Positions 45,915 through 55,312 of a stretch of DNA of 64,000 bases are shown here, one piece after another. The notes under the pieces are model-generated. The model saw nothing but the letters and a program-made list of their open reading frames with translations. It did no database searches and was not told the origin of the DNA. The position numbers and the translations under genes were made by a program. Source of the stretch: Pigmentibacter ruber (GTDB taxonomy: Bacteria; Bdellovibrionota_B; Oligoflexia; Silvanigrellales; Silvanigrellaceae); assembly GCF_009792895.1 (NCBI RefSeq), contig NZ_WSSC01000004.1, positions 1 to 64,000 on the forward strand, read 5' to 3'. Position 1 is the first letter of the stretch, and each line of letters opens with the position of its first letter.

Positions 45915-46706
45915 ATGAAAGTTGTTATATTTTGTGGTGGTCTAGGTACAAGAATACGTGATACATCTGAATCTCTCCCAAAACCCATGATAAATATAGG
46001 TAATTATCCCATCTTATGGCATATTATGCGCTATTATGCGCATTGGGGACATAAAGAGTTTATTTTATGCCTTGGATATAAAGGAGATAAAATAAGAGAA
46101 TTCTTTTTAAATTATAGAGCTTACACTAGCGATTTTACCTTAAATTTTAACAAAGATAATAAAGATATTATCTTTCATAGCAATCATGAAACCCATGATT
46201 GGTCAGTTACTTTAGTTGAAACTGGTTTAAATACAATGACTGGTGGACGACTAAAAAAAGTACAAAAATATATTGCGCAAGATGAGCCCTTTTTATTGAC
46301 CTATGGAGATGGGCTTGGTGATATTAATCTAGATAATCTGGTGCGTTTTCATACTATGAGCAATAAAATTCTTACGGTTACAGGTGTTAGACCACCTGGA
46401 AGGTTTGGGGAATTAAACTCTGATGAATTCGGTACAGTTACTGAATTCAATGAAAAACCCCAAGCAACAGCTGGCGTTATCTCTGGTGGTTTTTTTGCTT
46501 GTAACTATAAAATATTTAATTATTTAAATGAAAATGATAATCTTGTGTTTGAAAATGAGCCCATTAAAGCACTTGTCAAAGATCAACAAATGTCTATCTA
46601 TAAACACGAACATTTTTGGCAACCAATGGATACCCATAGAGAATATCTACTTCTAAACGAAATGTATGAAAAAGGAAATGCCCCTTGGATGATTTGGAAT
46701 AAGTAA
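45915..46706 (+). CDS. rfbF: glucose-1-phosphate cytidylyltransferase
   Basis: RfbF makes CDP-glucose from CTP and glucose-1-phosphate, the substrate of RfbG at 34573. The nucleotidyltransferase signature GGLGTRIRDTSESLPKPM is at residues 8-25, the HWGHKEFILCLGYKGD block is near 43, and the C-terminal QPMDTHREYLLLNEM region matches the family. Length 263 is the family norm of about 257. GAGG lies in the gap before the ATG. It lies convergent to the Wzz-like gene with four bases between their stops. This split from rfbG is unusual, since the two are normally adjacent. Confidence 0.94.
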   Translation: MKVVIFCGGLGTRIRDTSESLPKPMINIGNYPILWHIMRYYAHWGHKEFILCLGYKGDKIREFFLNYRAYTSDFTLNFNKDNKDIIFHSNHETHDWSVTLVETGLNTMTGGRLKKVQKYIAQDEPFLLTYGDGLGDINLDNLVRFHTMSNKILTVTGVRPPGRFGELNSDEFGTVTEFNEKPQATAGVISGGFFACNYKIFNYLNENDNLVFENEPIKALVKDQQMSIYKHEHFWQPMDTHREYLLLNEMYEKGNAPWMIWNK

Positions 46707-46710
46707 AATA

Positions 46711-47883
46711 TTATTCCTCCTTACTTTTATTAAAAAAGATAGAATGTATAAAACAAATGATAATTGCAAAGAGTAACCCTGTTATTGCTCCTGAACCAAC
46801 ATAGACAAAATGATTTATTGGAATCAATGTAGATGAAATTCCAATTAATTCAGAATTTTTTTTCATAGCTAAATTTGGCAAATAAAAATTCTTTGGATTT
46901 TGAAAATAACTATTTATTTCTGTATATAAATTTTTTATTGAGCTATTATTAGAGGATAACTCTAAATTTAACCTCTCATATTCAGAACTAATTTCTGCAA
47001 TTTTTCCTAAATAATAAGAATAATCTGAATCAGTTATTTCATTTGTAGATTTTAAAAAAGCAAGGTTTGAATAAATTCCAACAAATAATTGTGAGATATT
47101 GTTATCCATTATTTTATTACTAAATTCTTTTTTGTTATTTATTACTTCATCTTTTAAAATTGGATAGTTTGAATCAAAAGTAAAATTTATGCTATTTTTT
47201 TTACTAGTTTTCATAAAGATATCATATAAAATAATATTTTTCTCATATATATTATTAAATATTAACTTATTTTTTTTTGTCAATTTCTCAATTTCTAACC
47301 TATTTTTTTCATAAAATTGTAAATAATTATTTAATTGAGCTTCATTAAAAAGTTTTACAGCATGATTTATAGCTACTAATAAATCATTATAAATATTGTT
47401 ATCTTTTATTATAAATGGAAATTCTGTATTAACATATAAAAAAGTTAAGGATTCATCAGAAGCAATGTCTATTAAGCGAAATGGCAATTTATTTATTTTT
47501 GAAACATTTATACCATAATTTTCTAAAATAGTTTTAACTTCTGGCCTTATCTGAAACAATTTATCAAATAAAGCTGCATTAAATAAATCTGAGTATAATA
47601 AGAAATAGAAATGATACCTAGTATTTTTAATTACATTTTCTTTCATTTCATAGCTTTGATCATAACTTAATTTACTAATTTCTACAGGCATTGCTGACTT
47701 ATAAAACTTAGTTTTATTAAGAGAAAATATAAATCCTATTATAAGCCCTAAAACAATAGCCAAAATAAAAACTTTACTATATCTAAAAAGAAAATATAAA
47801 AAATCTTTTAAATCATAATTATCTTCTGTTTTAATTGCTAAATTTTTATTGCCAACAATTAAAAATCTTAATACTCTAAGCAA
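46711..47883 (-). CDS. Wzz-like polysaccharide chain-length regulator
   Basis: The 390-residue protein has membrane segments near residues 36-56 and 357-380, and between them a periplasmic region rich in coiled-coil helices. This is the two-span layout of polysaccharide co-polymerases such as Wzz. The Pro-Gly-rich motif before the second span is weak. The protein lacks the cytoplasmic kinase domain of Wzc. TTG 47883 is the start: AAGGAGG at 47891-47897 lies seven bases before it. It lies 12 bases after the Wzy-like gene, so they form a pair that controls O-unit polymerisation. Confidence 0.72.
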   Translation of the reverse strand: MLRVLRFLIVGNKNLAIKTEDNYDLKDFLYFLFRYSKVFILAIVLGLIIGFIFSLNKTKFYKSAMPVEISKLSYDQSYEMKENVIKNTRYHFYFLLYSDLFNAALFDKLFQIRPEVKTILENYGINVSKINKLPFRLIDIASDESLTFLYVNTEFPFIIKDNNIYNDLLVAINHAVKLFNEAQLNNYLQFYEKNRLEIEKLTKKNKLIFNNIYEKNIILYDIFMKTSKKNSINFTFDSNYPILKDEVINNKKEFSNKIMDNNISQLFVGIYSNLAFLKSTNEITDSDYSYYLGKIAEISSEYERLNLELSSNNSSIKNLYTEINSYFQNPKNFYLPNLAMKKNSELIGISSTLIPINHFVYVGSGAITGLLFAIIICFIHSIFFNKSKEE

Positions 47884-47895
47884 TTAGCAACCTCC

Positions 47896-49305
47896 TTATA
47901 CAGAATTTTTATTTTTAAATAAATTTGATTCAGAATTATTAATTAATTTTTTCCTATGAAACATAAAATACAAAATAACAGAAAAATAAAAGCAAAATAA
48001 TTGCTTTATACCTATTTGAAATATTGTTTGATAATGTATTATAGAAGTAAAAACAAAAAAACAAAAAATAATTGGTGAAATTATAATATCTAGATACTTC
48101 CGACTTTCATTCTTTTCAATAAAAAATAATGGATTTTTTAAATATGTATATAATGTGTAAAAAAAGAATATTGTTAAGACGAAAACAACAATAATTCCAT
48201 CTGAAAGAATCCACATTCCATAACCAAAATCTGCATTAATATCAACCAATTCTTTTGATTTATACCATACTTCAGGATAGGAACCTGATCCTAAAAGTAT
48301 ATTAGAAATACTGCTATGTCTAATTATATTATAAATAGGACTTGTAAATACATCAATATAATATTGTATAAAAGAAGCATCATAAATTTTTCCTACTTTT
48401 ATATAAATTAAGAATTCCCATGATAACGCTAACATTCCAATACTCAATAATGAAAACGCTCGAAAATACTTATTAAAAAATATAGTGCCTTTAGCAGAAA
48501 AAGAACAAAATCCCAAAAACATAACAAGACAAATTAAAGACGTTGTGGTCATAGTCAAAATAAACATAAAAAAACAGCAGGGAAAATATATAAACAACCT
48601 TACTTTATCTTTAAAATCATCTTTAAAAATAGGAATTAAATAAAAGCAAGCTATTAAAGATATAATGCTAGAATGTTGTGGACCTAAAATAAGACCATTA
48701 GGAGAACTACCATTAAATATTTTTGTAAAGTACGTGTATAAATCCCCTCTATAATCAACTATGTATTCTTTAATATATGATTTTGAAATAAAAACATCAG
48801 CTATAAAAAAATCAAAAAATAGCACAATTATAATAAAAAAAACGAAATAATTTACAACTTTTATAGTAGAAATAATATACTTATGAGAAATCTGAGATAA
48901 TATAGAATAAAATAAAAATATTTGACAAATAAAATACATTGTCATTCTTGATTGAAATATTACATTAAAATTTTTTGTTGAATAAACTAAAAAGAGTAAC
49001 TGAAATAATATCAAAGAAAAAAAAGATAGAAAATAATAAAAACTCAGTTTACTTATTCTTTTTATAAAAAACAAAGGCATAATTAAACCAAATAAATCTA
49101 AAAAAATATTAATTTTTATATCTTCAAATGTAGTAAAAAATGGGTTCAGAATAATTGAAAGAAAAATATAAAATAACAACCAATTTAGACTCAATATAGA
49201 TTTTTCGTAAGAAAATTTATTTGAAATAAACTCCGCTAATCTATCACAATATTCAAAATATATTTTTTTTCTCTGTACTACTTCAGACACAAATAAATGC
49301 TCCAT
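47896..49305 (-). CDS. Wzy-like O-antigen polymerase candidate
   Basis: The protein has 469 residues with about eleven to twelve hydrophobic spans and one large extracytoplasmic loop (about 175-215, with a YRGDLYTYF and SSPNGLILGPQHSS segment). This is the general layout of Wzy polymerases and O-antigen ligases, which show little sequence conservation. The pairing with the Wzz-like gene supports polymerase over ligase. It overlaps the next upstream gene by 23 bases. Confidence is in the layout, not in the sequence. Confidence 0.6.
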   Translation of the reverse strand: MEHLFVSEVVQRKKIYFEYCDRLAEFISNKFSYEKSILSLNWLLFYIFLSIILNPFFTTFEDIKINIFLDLFGLIMPLFFIKRISKLSFYYFLSFFSLILFQLLFLVYSTKNFNVIFQSRMTMYFICQIFLFYSILSQISHKYIISTIKVVNYFVFFIIIVLFFDFFIADVFISKSYIKEYIVDYRGDLYTYFTKIFNGSSPNGLILGPQHSSIISLIACFYLIPIFKDDFKDKVRLFIYFPCCFFMFILTMTTTSLICLVMFLGFCSFSAKGTIFFNKYFRAFSLLSIGMLALSWEFLIYIKVGKIYDASFIQYYIDVFTSPIYNIIRHSSISNILLGSGSYPEVWYKSKELVDINADFGYGMWILSDGIIVVFVLTIFFFYTLYTYLKNPLFFIEKNESRKYLDIIISPIIFCFFVFTSIIHYQTIFQIGIKQLFCFYFSVILYFMFHRKKLINNSESNLFKNKNSV

Positions 49306-50662
49306 TTGCTTTTAGACTCATGCGCACTGCTTCATCTAACTTTATAAATTCAATATAGTCATCCCAAAGACTGTTATCAAATCTATCCATAAATGATCTT
49401 GAAATAGGGATATGAATTACTGTACAGTAAACTTTTTGTTCTAAAACTTCAAGAGGTAAAGATGCAGGGCCAATGCAAACTATAGCATTTTGTATTTTGT
49501 AGTCTTCTTTAGTAGAAATATTTTCTTTTATGATATTATTAAATTGCTTAAAATCTCTTCTAGAAATACCTGTTAATGGATGCGGACGGATGTGTCTTAA
49601 TTTAATACCAGTTTTTGATAATTTTTTTAATACATAAATACTATAATTTAGATCAGCAGTTGAATATGGTAACGCTATCGTCGATAATTCAATATTTATA
49701 GGTGCTAAGGAAGAATAACGCAAAGACTTAATCTCTTTTATTTCAGCTTCTTTCCAACCAAAAATAGTAAGAATTTTTTTATAAGATGTACCATGAACCC
49801 ATAATTGGTCGGGAAAATATTTATGAGGTTTTATGTAATGTCCAGGAAAAGTAAGCATTGTACTATGGATATAGCCTGTTACTTTCCCACCATTTTTTTG
49901 CCAAGCTTTAATTAAAGCTGTTTGCTCAGGCTGTGCTTCATATGGTAGAAATAAATCTGGTACCATATTGTGCTCTTTCAAATAACTTTTAAGAAAACTA
50001 TTTATATGTCTATAAATTTTAACTGAATTATTTTGTCTTATATCTATAACATTTAGTGCAACAAATAAACCACAAAAAAATTCATTAAAATTACTTGCTT
50101 TAAACCTTACTAAAAAATTTATAAGAGTATAAAATAGTTGCTTTAAAATAATAAAAAAAGCAGATAATCCAACACATCTTAAATTTCCAACAGATAGTAT
50201 GATTGAATCTTGATTTAGTTCATTCTGTTTTACTTGTTTTGGTGTTGAAGCTATAATGATAGATAGTGCAGTATTTGTTTCATAATGTTCAGAAAAAAAG
50301 TTTGAAAAATATTTATCTTTACCAGCTAAGTTTATTTTTTCATTTTGATTTAAATCTATCCAAGTTTGATAAATATATTTTTTTTTTGCATTATTACCAA
50401 TTCTTGAAAAACTAAGTTCTCGTCTAAAAAAGAAACAACGTAAATAATTAAAGATTATTTTTTTAAGAAAAAATAAAAAAAATGTACGAAAAGAAATTTC
50501 TTTTAATAAATACCGAGCAACCATATCTCCAGAACTATTTTTACTCCAGGTTGCAAACCAGAGGGAATCAGAAAATATGAGTTCTTCATTTATAAAATCG
50601 ATACATTTGTTTCTAAAACTAGAAAGTTTTTCAATAGAATTTATAATTTCAGTATCAATCAT
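49283..50662 (-). CDS. putative surface-carbohydrate transferase (GT-B-like)
   Basis: The protein has 459 residues with a soluble N-terminal part, a hydrophobic middle (about 165-190), and a GT-B-like C-terminal half. It contains PYEAQPEQTALIKAW and a GYIHSTMLTFPGHY segment, which resemble the Leptospira LIC-type surface carbohydrate proteins rather than standard glycosyltransferase families. No catalytic residues can be named. ATG 50662 is chosen; it overlaps the stop of the acyltransferase gene by eight bases. An upstream GTG lies 15 bases earlier without a better site. Confidence 0.6.
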   Translation of the reverse strand: MIDTEIINSIEKLSSFRNKCIDFINEELIFSDSLWFATWSKNSSGDMVARYLLKEISFRTFFLFFLKKIIFNYLRCFFFRRELSFSRIGNNAKKKYIYQTWIDLNQNEKINLAGKDKYFSNFFSEHYETNTALSIIIASTPKQVKQNELNQDSIILSVGNLRCVGLSAFFIILKQLFYTLINFLVRFKASNFNEFFCGLFVALNVIDIRQNNSVKIYRHINSFLKSYLKEHNMVPDLFLPYEAQPEQTALIKAWQKNGGKVTGYIHSTMLTFPGHYIKPHKYFPDQLWVHGTSYKKILTIFGWKEAEIKEIKSLRYSSLAPINIELSTIALPYSTADLNYSIYVLKKLSKTGIKLRHIRPHPLTGISRRDFKQFNNIIKENISTKEDYKIQNAIVCIGPASLPLEVLEQKVYCTVIHIPISRSFMDRFDNSLWDDYIEFIKLDEAVRMSLKANGAFICV

Positions 50663-51236
50663 TACTTTTACTTTCACGGAATTTAATTATCTTTGCAGGT
50701 ACCCCACCAGCTACCGCATAATCGGGAATACTTTTTGTGACAACAGCATTAGCACCAATTATAGCATGTTTACCAATGGTAACACCCGGCAATATTACAG
50801 CACCCACACCAATCCAACAGCCTTCTAATAATTTTACAGGAGCCACAAAACCTGCACCTTGTTTGATAATTGGAATATCTAATTTATCATAGTAATGAGT
50901 TGCATCACTTATATGTACCCTGTCAGCAATCAATACATTTTTTTCAATAAGAACATCTTGAAATGCATTAATATGAATAAATCTACCTAAATAACATCCA
51001 TCTTGAATAACTAATGATGGTGTATTAGTTAATGGTAAATATCTACAATTTAACCATGAATTACTTTTTATAATTACATGATTACCAATACTTAGTCCTT
51101 TATTTTCTGTTATTTCAGCAGGAAATACAATATGCGATGAATTCCCAAAAGAAAACAACATTGATTTATAGTGTTTTTGACTTAAAATATAAATTAATTT
51201 TGTTATTACTCTTTTCAACAAATATAAAAAATACAT
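50655..51236 (-). CDS. left-handed beta-helix O-acetyltransferase
   Basis: The 193-residue protein has repeated hexapeptide strands, with the characteristic IGVGAVILPGVTIGKHAIIGANAVVTKSIP run near 138-167 and the final AGGVPAKIIKFR that ends WbbJ/NodL/CysE-type trimeric transferases. The catalytic His lies probably in DATHYYD (about 113). It would move an acetyl group from acetyl-CoA to a sugar hydroxyl or amine in the cytoplasm. Start and stop overlap its neighbour by one base (TAATG). Confidence 0.88.
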   Translation of the reverse strand: MYFLYLLKRVITKLIYILSQKHYKSMLFSFGNSSHIVFPAEITENKGLSIGNHVIIKSNSWLNCRYLPLTNTPSLVIQDGCYLGRFIHINAFQDVLIEKNVLIADRVHISDATHYYDKLDIPIIKQGAGFVAPVKLLEGCWIGVGAVILPGVTIGKHAIIGANAVVTKSIPDYAVAGGVPAKIIKFRESKSND

Positions 51237-52180
51237 TACTTATTTTCCATATTATTGATTGCCCAATTATAAAAATGTGCAAGACCTTGTTCAAGATCCA
51301 CTTCAGGAGTCCACGAAAGAATCTCTTTTGCCTTACTGATATTTGCAATTGTGTAAGTTTGATCCCCTGGAGTAGAAGACAAGACTTCGAGAGGATATTC
51401 ACCAAAATAATGTTTTAGTAGTTCTATAACATGCTCTACTGAATACCCCTTACCAGATCCAATATTTAATTTATAATGCTCAGGAGTTTGATCTGAAAAA
51501 TTTAAGGCATGTATCCAAGCATTAACAACATCATCAATATAAACAAAATCACGAATTCTTTGTAAAGATCCCTTTACTTGCAGTTTTTTGTTTTTAATTA
51601 ATTGCGCTAAATAAATACTAATCATCCCTTGGTCTGGATTTTGCATATTTTGTCCTGGACCGTAAACATTGAACATACGTAAGCTAAATGCAACGAGTCC
51701 TCTTTTAACATAAGTATCAATATACTTTTCTGCGACAATTTTACCTGTACCATAAACTGAAATGGGATTACCTGCATCATCTTCAACTAACAATTCATTG
51801 CGTGATTTCAACGCTGATCCATAGACACCAACGCTACTTGCATAAATAAATTTCTTAATATTATTTTTGCTAGCATAATCCAATAAATTGAGGGTTGAAA
51901 CAACATTCCAATGAACATCATTTAAAGGATTTCTTTCCCCAATTTCTCCACTACTTTGGCCACCTATGTGCAAAATAGCGTCAAACTTAAATTTTCTTAA
52001 TTTTTCATGAATTAAGCTAGATTCGGCTCCACACTCAATTAAGTTAACTTTATTACTTATATTGTTTTTTAATCCTGTAGACATATTATCAATAATAGTT
52101 ACACTATGCCCAATAGTAAGTAATTTTTCACAAACTTTTGATCCGATAAAACCAGCACCACCTGTTAACAATATCTCCAT
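51236..52180 (-). CDS. NAD-dependent epimerase/dehydratase (GalE/WbpP-like SDR)
   Basis: The SDR cofactor motif TGGAGFIGSKV is at about 6-16, the DNMSTGLK strand follows, and the active site YGTGK (about 143-147) supplies Tyr and Lys. Ser is in ASSVGVYG, and the RMFNVYGPGQ block is GalE-like. It would epimerise or reduce a UDP- or CDP-sugar. There is a Q in place of the usual Ala in HIGGQSSGE. It lies 38 bases after FkbM and overlaps the acetyltransferase by one base. Confidence 0.85.
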   Translation of the reverse strand: MEILLTGGAGFIGSKVCEKLLTIGHSVTIIDNMSTGLKNNISNKVNLIECGAESSLIHEKLRKFKFDAILHIGGQSSGEIGERNPLNDVHWNVVSTLNLLDYASKNNIKKFIYASSVGVYGSALKSRNELLVEDDAGNPISVYGTGKIVAEKYIDTYVKRGLVAFSLRMFNVYGPGQNMQNPDQGMISIYLAQLIKNKKLQVKGSLQRIRDFVYIDDVVNAWIHALNFSDQTPEHYKLNIGSGKGYSVEHVIELLKHYFGEYPLEVLSSTPGDQTYTIANISKAKEILSWTPEVDLEQGLAHFYNWAINNMENK

Positions 52181-52218
52181 GTAGATTATTCCTTTTTAAA
52201 ACATTTTAAGTATATATT

Positions 52219-53046
52219 TTAATTTACTCTCTTGAAAATAAAATTATATACTGAACTCATATCTTCTACTGAAGAGGTTCTTCTTGGTAAAGGTTGAGCT
52301 GCAAAGCCTATACTTTCAAGTTTTTGTTTAATTAATTTGTCTTCGTTTAAATTCATATTTAGTTCTATCAGAATTGATTTAAGCTTACTATTTCTTAATA
52401 TAATTTCAGCCCCTTCAATAACTAAAGATTCATTCCCATCAACATCAATTTTTAAATAATCAGGCAACCATTCATTTGGTGTATGTTCTATAAAATTATC
52501 AAGTCTATCAAAATAAATACCCTGAGTATGCTTAGGAATAAATTTCTTTTTTTCAAAATCAACTGATTCCCCTAAGTTATGTAGAGCAGCTCCCTGTTCA
52601 AAATTACTAAGAAAAAATTCGCCAAATCCTTGGCTAGAAGACAAAGCAATATTATAAGCTCTCATTACTTCGGAATAATTATTGATATAAATATTGGTAT
52701 TTAATAAAGCGTAATTCGTCGACTCTGGTTCAAAGGAATATACTCTATGTCCTTTCGCCGCTGCGTACAATGAAAAAACTCCCATATTTGCACCAATGTC
52801 ATAAAATACAGAATTTGGTTCAAAGGAATTGATCCATTCTATAGTATCCGGTTCTTTTGAAAAAAGAGTTTGTGCCCTCCAAAGAGTTAATCTATTAGGG
52901 CAGTAAAAACTTAATTTTTTTTCTTCTAAAGAAATTTCATAACGCGATAAAGCAGACTCTAAAAAAGTTGTTGTTACAGTTGAAGCTTTTCCAAAAAAAG
53001 ACTTCGAAGTTTCTTGAATACATTTTTTTAAAATTTGTTTCATCAT
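52219..53046 (-). CDS. FkbM family methyltransferase
   Basis: The SAM motif DIGANMGVFSLYAA near 88-101 and the YSFEPES strand are the FkbM signature, and a DYLKIDVDGNE segment near 196 supplies the acidic metal/SAM contact. These enzymes O-methylate hydroxyls, here probably of a sugar. The gene follows the HAD gene by 18 bases on the same strand and so belongs to the operon from 57019 on. Two adjacent ATGs mark its start, with no strong site, so the exact start is uncertain. Confidence 0.85.
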   Translation of the reverse strand: MMKQILKKCIQETSKSFFGKASTVTTTFLESALSRYEISLEEKKLSFYCPNRLTLWRAQTLFSKEPDTIEWINSFEPNSVFYDIGANMGVFSLYAAAKGHRVYSFEPESTNYALLNTNIYINNYSEVMRAYNIALSSSQGFGEFFLSNFEQGAALHNLGESVDFEKKKFIPKHTQGIYFDRLDNFIEHTPNEWLPDYLKIDVDGNESLVIEGAEIILRNSKLKSILIELNMNLNEDKLIKQKLESIGFAAQPLPRRTSSVEDMSSVYNFIFKRVN

Positions 53047-53064
53047 ATTCTATTAATCTTCTTT

Positions 53065-53706
53065 CTATAAGAAATGTTTGTTAATTTCTAAAAAATTTTT
53101 AAAAGTTTCAATATTATCTTCCCATAAGCATATATTTCCTAAAAAACTTTTTATTTTAATAAAGGAAATATTACATTTTTTAGAAGCTAAATAATCAGAA
53201 GGAGTATCTCCAATAAATAGACACTGGGAAGAAGATAAATTCATTTTTTGCATGAGTCTAAAAATTCTATCTGCTTTTGTAACACCTTCCTCAAATCCAA
53301 TAATATCACTGAACTCATTCAAAATAGAATATAAATTCAAATATGATACTATATCATTTTTCGGCGCATTAGATACAATCGATAAATTGATCTCATTTTT
53401 ATATTTTATATTGTTAATAAACTCTTTAAAACCTTCTACTAAGGTTAAATTTAAAATTTTACCATCTATCATATTTGCAAATTTAAAACTTAATTCATCT
53501 ATTGTTTTATTTGAGTTGCAATTTTCTGCAATCCACTTACAAACCACATTTCTTTCAGCGCCAATCAGTTTTGTTCTTAATAAACCATCAAGAACTATTC
53601 CCATTCCTTTTTTTTCTTCTTCTGCTAAAAAAGTAAATGCATTATGTTTTAATTCTGTTGAATCAACTATTACACCATCAAAATCTAAAAAAATATGTTT
53701 ATACAT
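53065..53706 (-). CDS. HAD-superfamily phosphatase
   Basis: The HAD motif I is FLDFDGVIVDS with nucleophile Asp8 and acid Asp10. Motif II Ser is in VSNAP (about 117), and motif III/IV is FIGDTPSDYLAS (about 165-176). The 213-residue size and helical cap (about 18-85) suit a sugar-phosphate phosphatase of the beta-phosphoglucomutase-like group. Its start lies directly next to the stop of the cyclase gene (0 bases between). In this operon it is the natural candidate for removing a phosphate before CMP activation. Confidence 0.8.
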   Translation of the reverse strand: MYKHIFLDFDGVIVDSTELKHNAFTFLAEEEKKGMGIVLDGLLRTKLIGAERNVVCKWIAENCNSNKTIDELSFKFANMIDGKILNLTLVEGFKEFINNIKYKNEINLSIVSNAPKNDIVSYLNLYSILNEFSDIIGFEEGVTKADRIFRLMQKMNLSSSQCLFIGDTPSDYLASKKCNISFIKIKSFLGNICLWEDNIETFKNFLEINKHFL

Positions 53707-54408
53707 TTAGTACCCCACAATTACAGTTGCAGGAGCTCCATCTGCATTTTCTATTCGCAAAGGCAAAGAAACAATTATTTTAGGTTTTATATTATTTATA
53801 CCATTTAAATTAAGATCTTCTATTATTAAAATTGGTTTTGGAGAACATAAAAATTCTTTATGAACTAATCGACCTATTTCTCTATTTTGGAAAGAGGAAA
53901 TAGATATAGTATCTAATCCAATTGTAGTCAATTCAGGATATTTTTCTCTTAAGTAATCAGCAACTCCAGTATTCACACCAATCCCATTTTTCCAATATTT
54001 TTCTTGGTTTCTATATATTGAACTACCTGTATCGATTAATAATAAAGTTGTATCATTTGCTATCTCTTTTTCTTTTTCTTTAAGATCTGAAATACTAATT
54101 AAATGACCTGTATCTAAATTCATTTTAATTATGGAGATTTTTACATGAATAAAATATGAAGCTTCATAGTCAAGGACATTTTTCCCATTTTTATCAAAAT
54201 GCAATGGAAAATCAAAATGAGTGCCTACATGATTGCTAGCAGAAAAAAGCAACGTATTGCAAGTATCTCCACAACACAAATCTCTTTCTTTTTTTATTTC
54301 AATTTTTTTTCCATTTCCATATACAGGAGAAGATGTACCCCAAGTATAAGAAAGATATTTCCAATTTAAAGTTGGAAAAAAAAATTTTTCTTCATTAACT
54401 TGATTCAT
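53707..54408 (-). CDS. PF04199-type cyclase/metal-dependent hydrolase
   Basis: The metal signature NHVGTHFDFPLHF covers residues 59-71 with His60, His64, Asp66 and His70, matching the H-x-G-T-H-x-D-x-P-x-H motif of the kynurenine formamidase/polyketide cyclase family. The later TTIGLDTISIS and VHKEFLCSP segments are also seen in that family. Members hydrolyse amides or close rings. In a polysaccharide operon its role is undescribed as far as I know; opening or closing of a lactone or lactam of an acidic sugar is a guess. It overlaps the SDR gene by 14 bases. Confidence 0.8.
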   Translation of the reverse strand: MNQVNEEKFFFPTLNWKYLSYTWGTSSPVYGNGKKIEIKKERDLCCGDTCNTLLFSASNHVGTHFDFPLHFDKNGKNVLDYEASYFIHVKISIIKMNLDTGHLISISDLKEKEKEIANDTTLLLIDTGSSIYRNQEKYWKNGIGVNTGVADYLREKYPELTTIGLDTISISSFQNREIGRLVHKEFLCSPKPILIIEDLNLNGINNIKPKIIVSLPLRIENADGAPATVIVGY

Positions 54409-55312
54409 TTAAAAAACCCTTTTCAGTCGATATTTCATCTATACAATCAAGAATTCCTTGCCCAATATCAACAAAAGGATTTACTACTAATTTTTTTCCA
54501 ATACGAGGTTTATATGCATAGGGCGTTATATTATAGTGAGAATCTATATCTTCATTCGCAAAATCTAGAGTTATATTTAGTTTATACCTTAAAATCTCTG
54601 CAATCATTTTCATGATATCTGAAACTTTATAAGATTGATGTCCTGTAATAACAACGTGTTGATTTTTAAAATCTTGTGTCAAGATATTAACGCTAGCAAC
54701 GGATGCATCTGACACATGTATATACTCTCTTAATTCCTCACCAGTTCCTGAATAAGTTATTTTTCCTGTTGTTATAGCCTGATAAATAAGACGATACAAA
54801 CCATTTCTAAAATCGGCTCTTCTACCATAAAGTGAACCATATCTTAGAATAGTAAAAGGAATTCCATATTTCTCAGAATATAATTCAGTAAATTTTTCAC
54901 TTGTTTGTTTACTTATTCTATAAAAAGATCCTGACTCACTATAGACATAAACACTACTTGCTAAAATAAATCTTTTTACTTGATGAACTCTACATGCTTC
55001 CAATATATTTAAATTTCCCATAATATTTAATTGAGCAGTAAGTTCAGGATTATCTTTTGCAACATTAATATCCGCAAGACCTGCAAAATTGTATACAATA
55101 TCTTGCTGCTCACAAGCATCAATTACCGCTTGTTTATCAAGTATATCTGCTTTAATAAACTCGACTTGACCTTTATTGAAAATTTTTGAGCAATTTAAGT
55201 CAAATATTTTCACTTTATAACCTTGAGAAATCAATTCTTCAGTTACATGACTGCCCAAAAATCCAGATCCACCAAATACAACAACTTTAGTTTCAGAATT
55301 TTCATTTTTCAT
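54395..55312 (-). CDS. NAD-dependent epimerase/dehydratase (SDR)
   Basis: The 305-residue extended SDR has the cofactor motif GGSGFLGSHV (about 14-23), a VYNFAGLADI strand near 69, and a YRISKQTSE active site with the Tyr-x-x-x-Lys pair near 132. The middle LRYGSLYGRRAD block is GalE-like. It should reduce, epimerise or dehydrate a sugar, nucleotide-bound or free. Its start overlaps the stop of the dehydrogenase gene by 11 bases, so the genes are coupled. Confidence 0.82.
   Translation of the reverse strand: MKNENSETKVVVFGGSGFLGSHVTEELISQGYKVKIFDLNCSKIFNKGQVEFIKADILDKQAVIDACEQQDIVYNFAGLADINVAKDNPELTAQLNIMGNLNILEACRVHQVKRFILASSVYVYSESGSFYRISKQTSEKFTELYSEKYGIPFTILRYGSLYGRRADFRNGLYRLIYQAITTGKITYSGTGEELREYIHVSDASVASVNILTQDFKNQHVVITGHQSYKVSDIMKMIAEILRYKLNITLDFANEDIDSHYNITPYAYKPRIGKKLVVNPFVDIGQGILDCIDEISTEKGFLNESS

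Noticed and set aside
53252-53710. 152-codon plus-strand frame opposite the HAD gene
   Set aside because: It runs antisense to the complete HAD motifs and has no ribosome site; it is a shadow of the A/T-rich coding strand.
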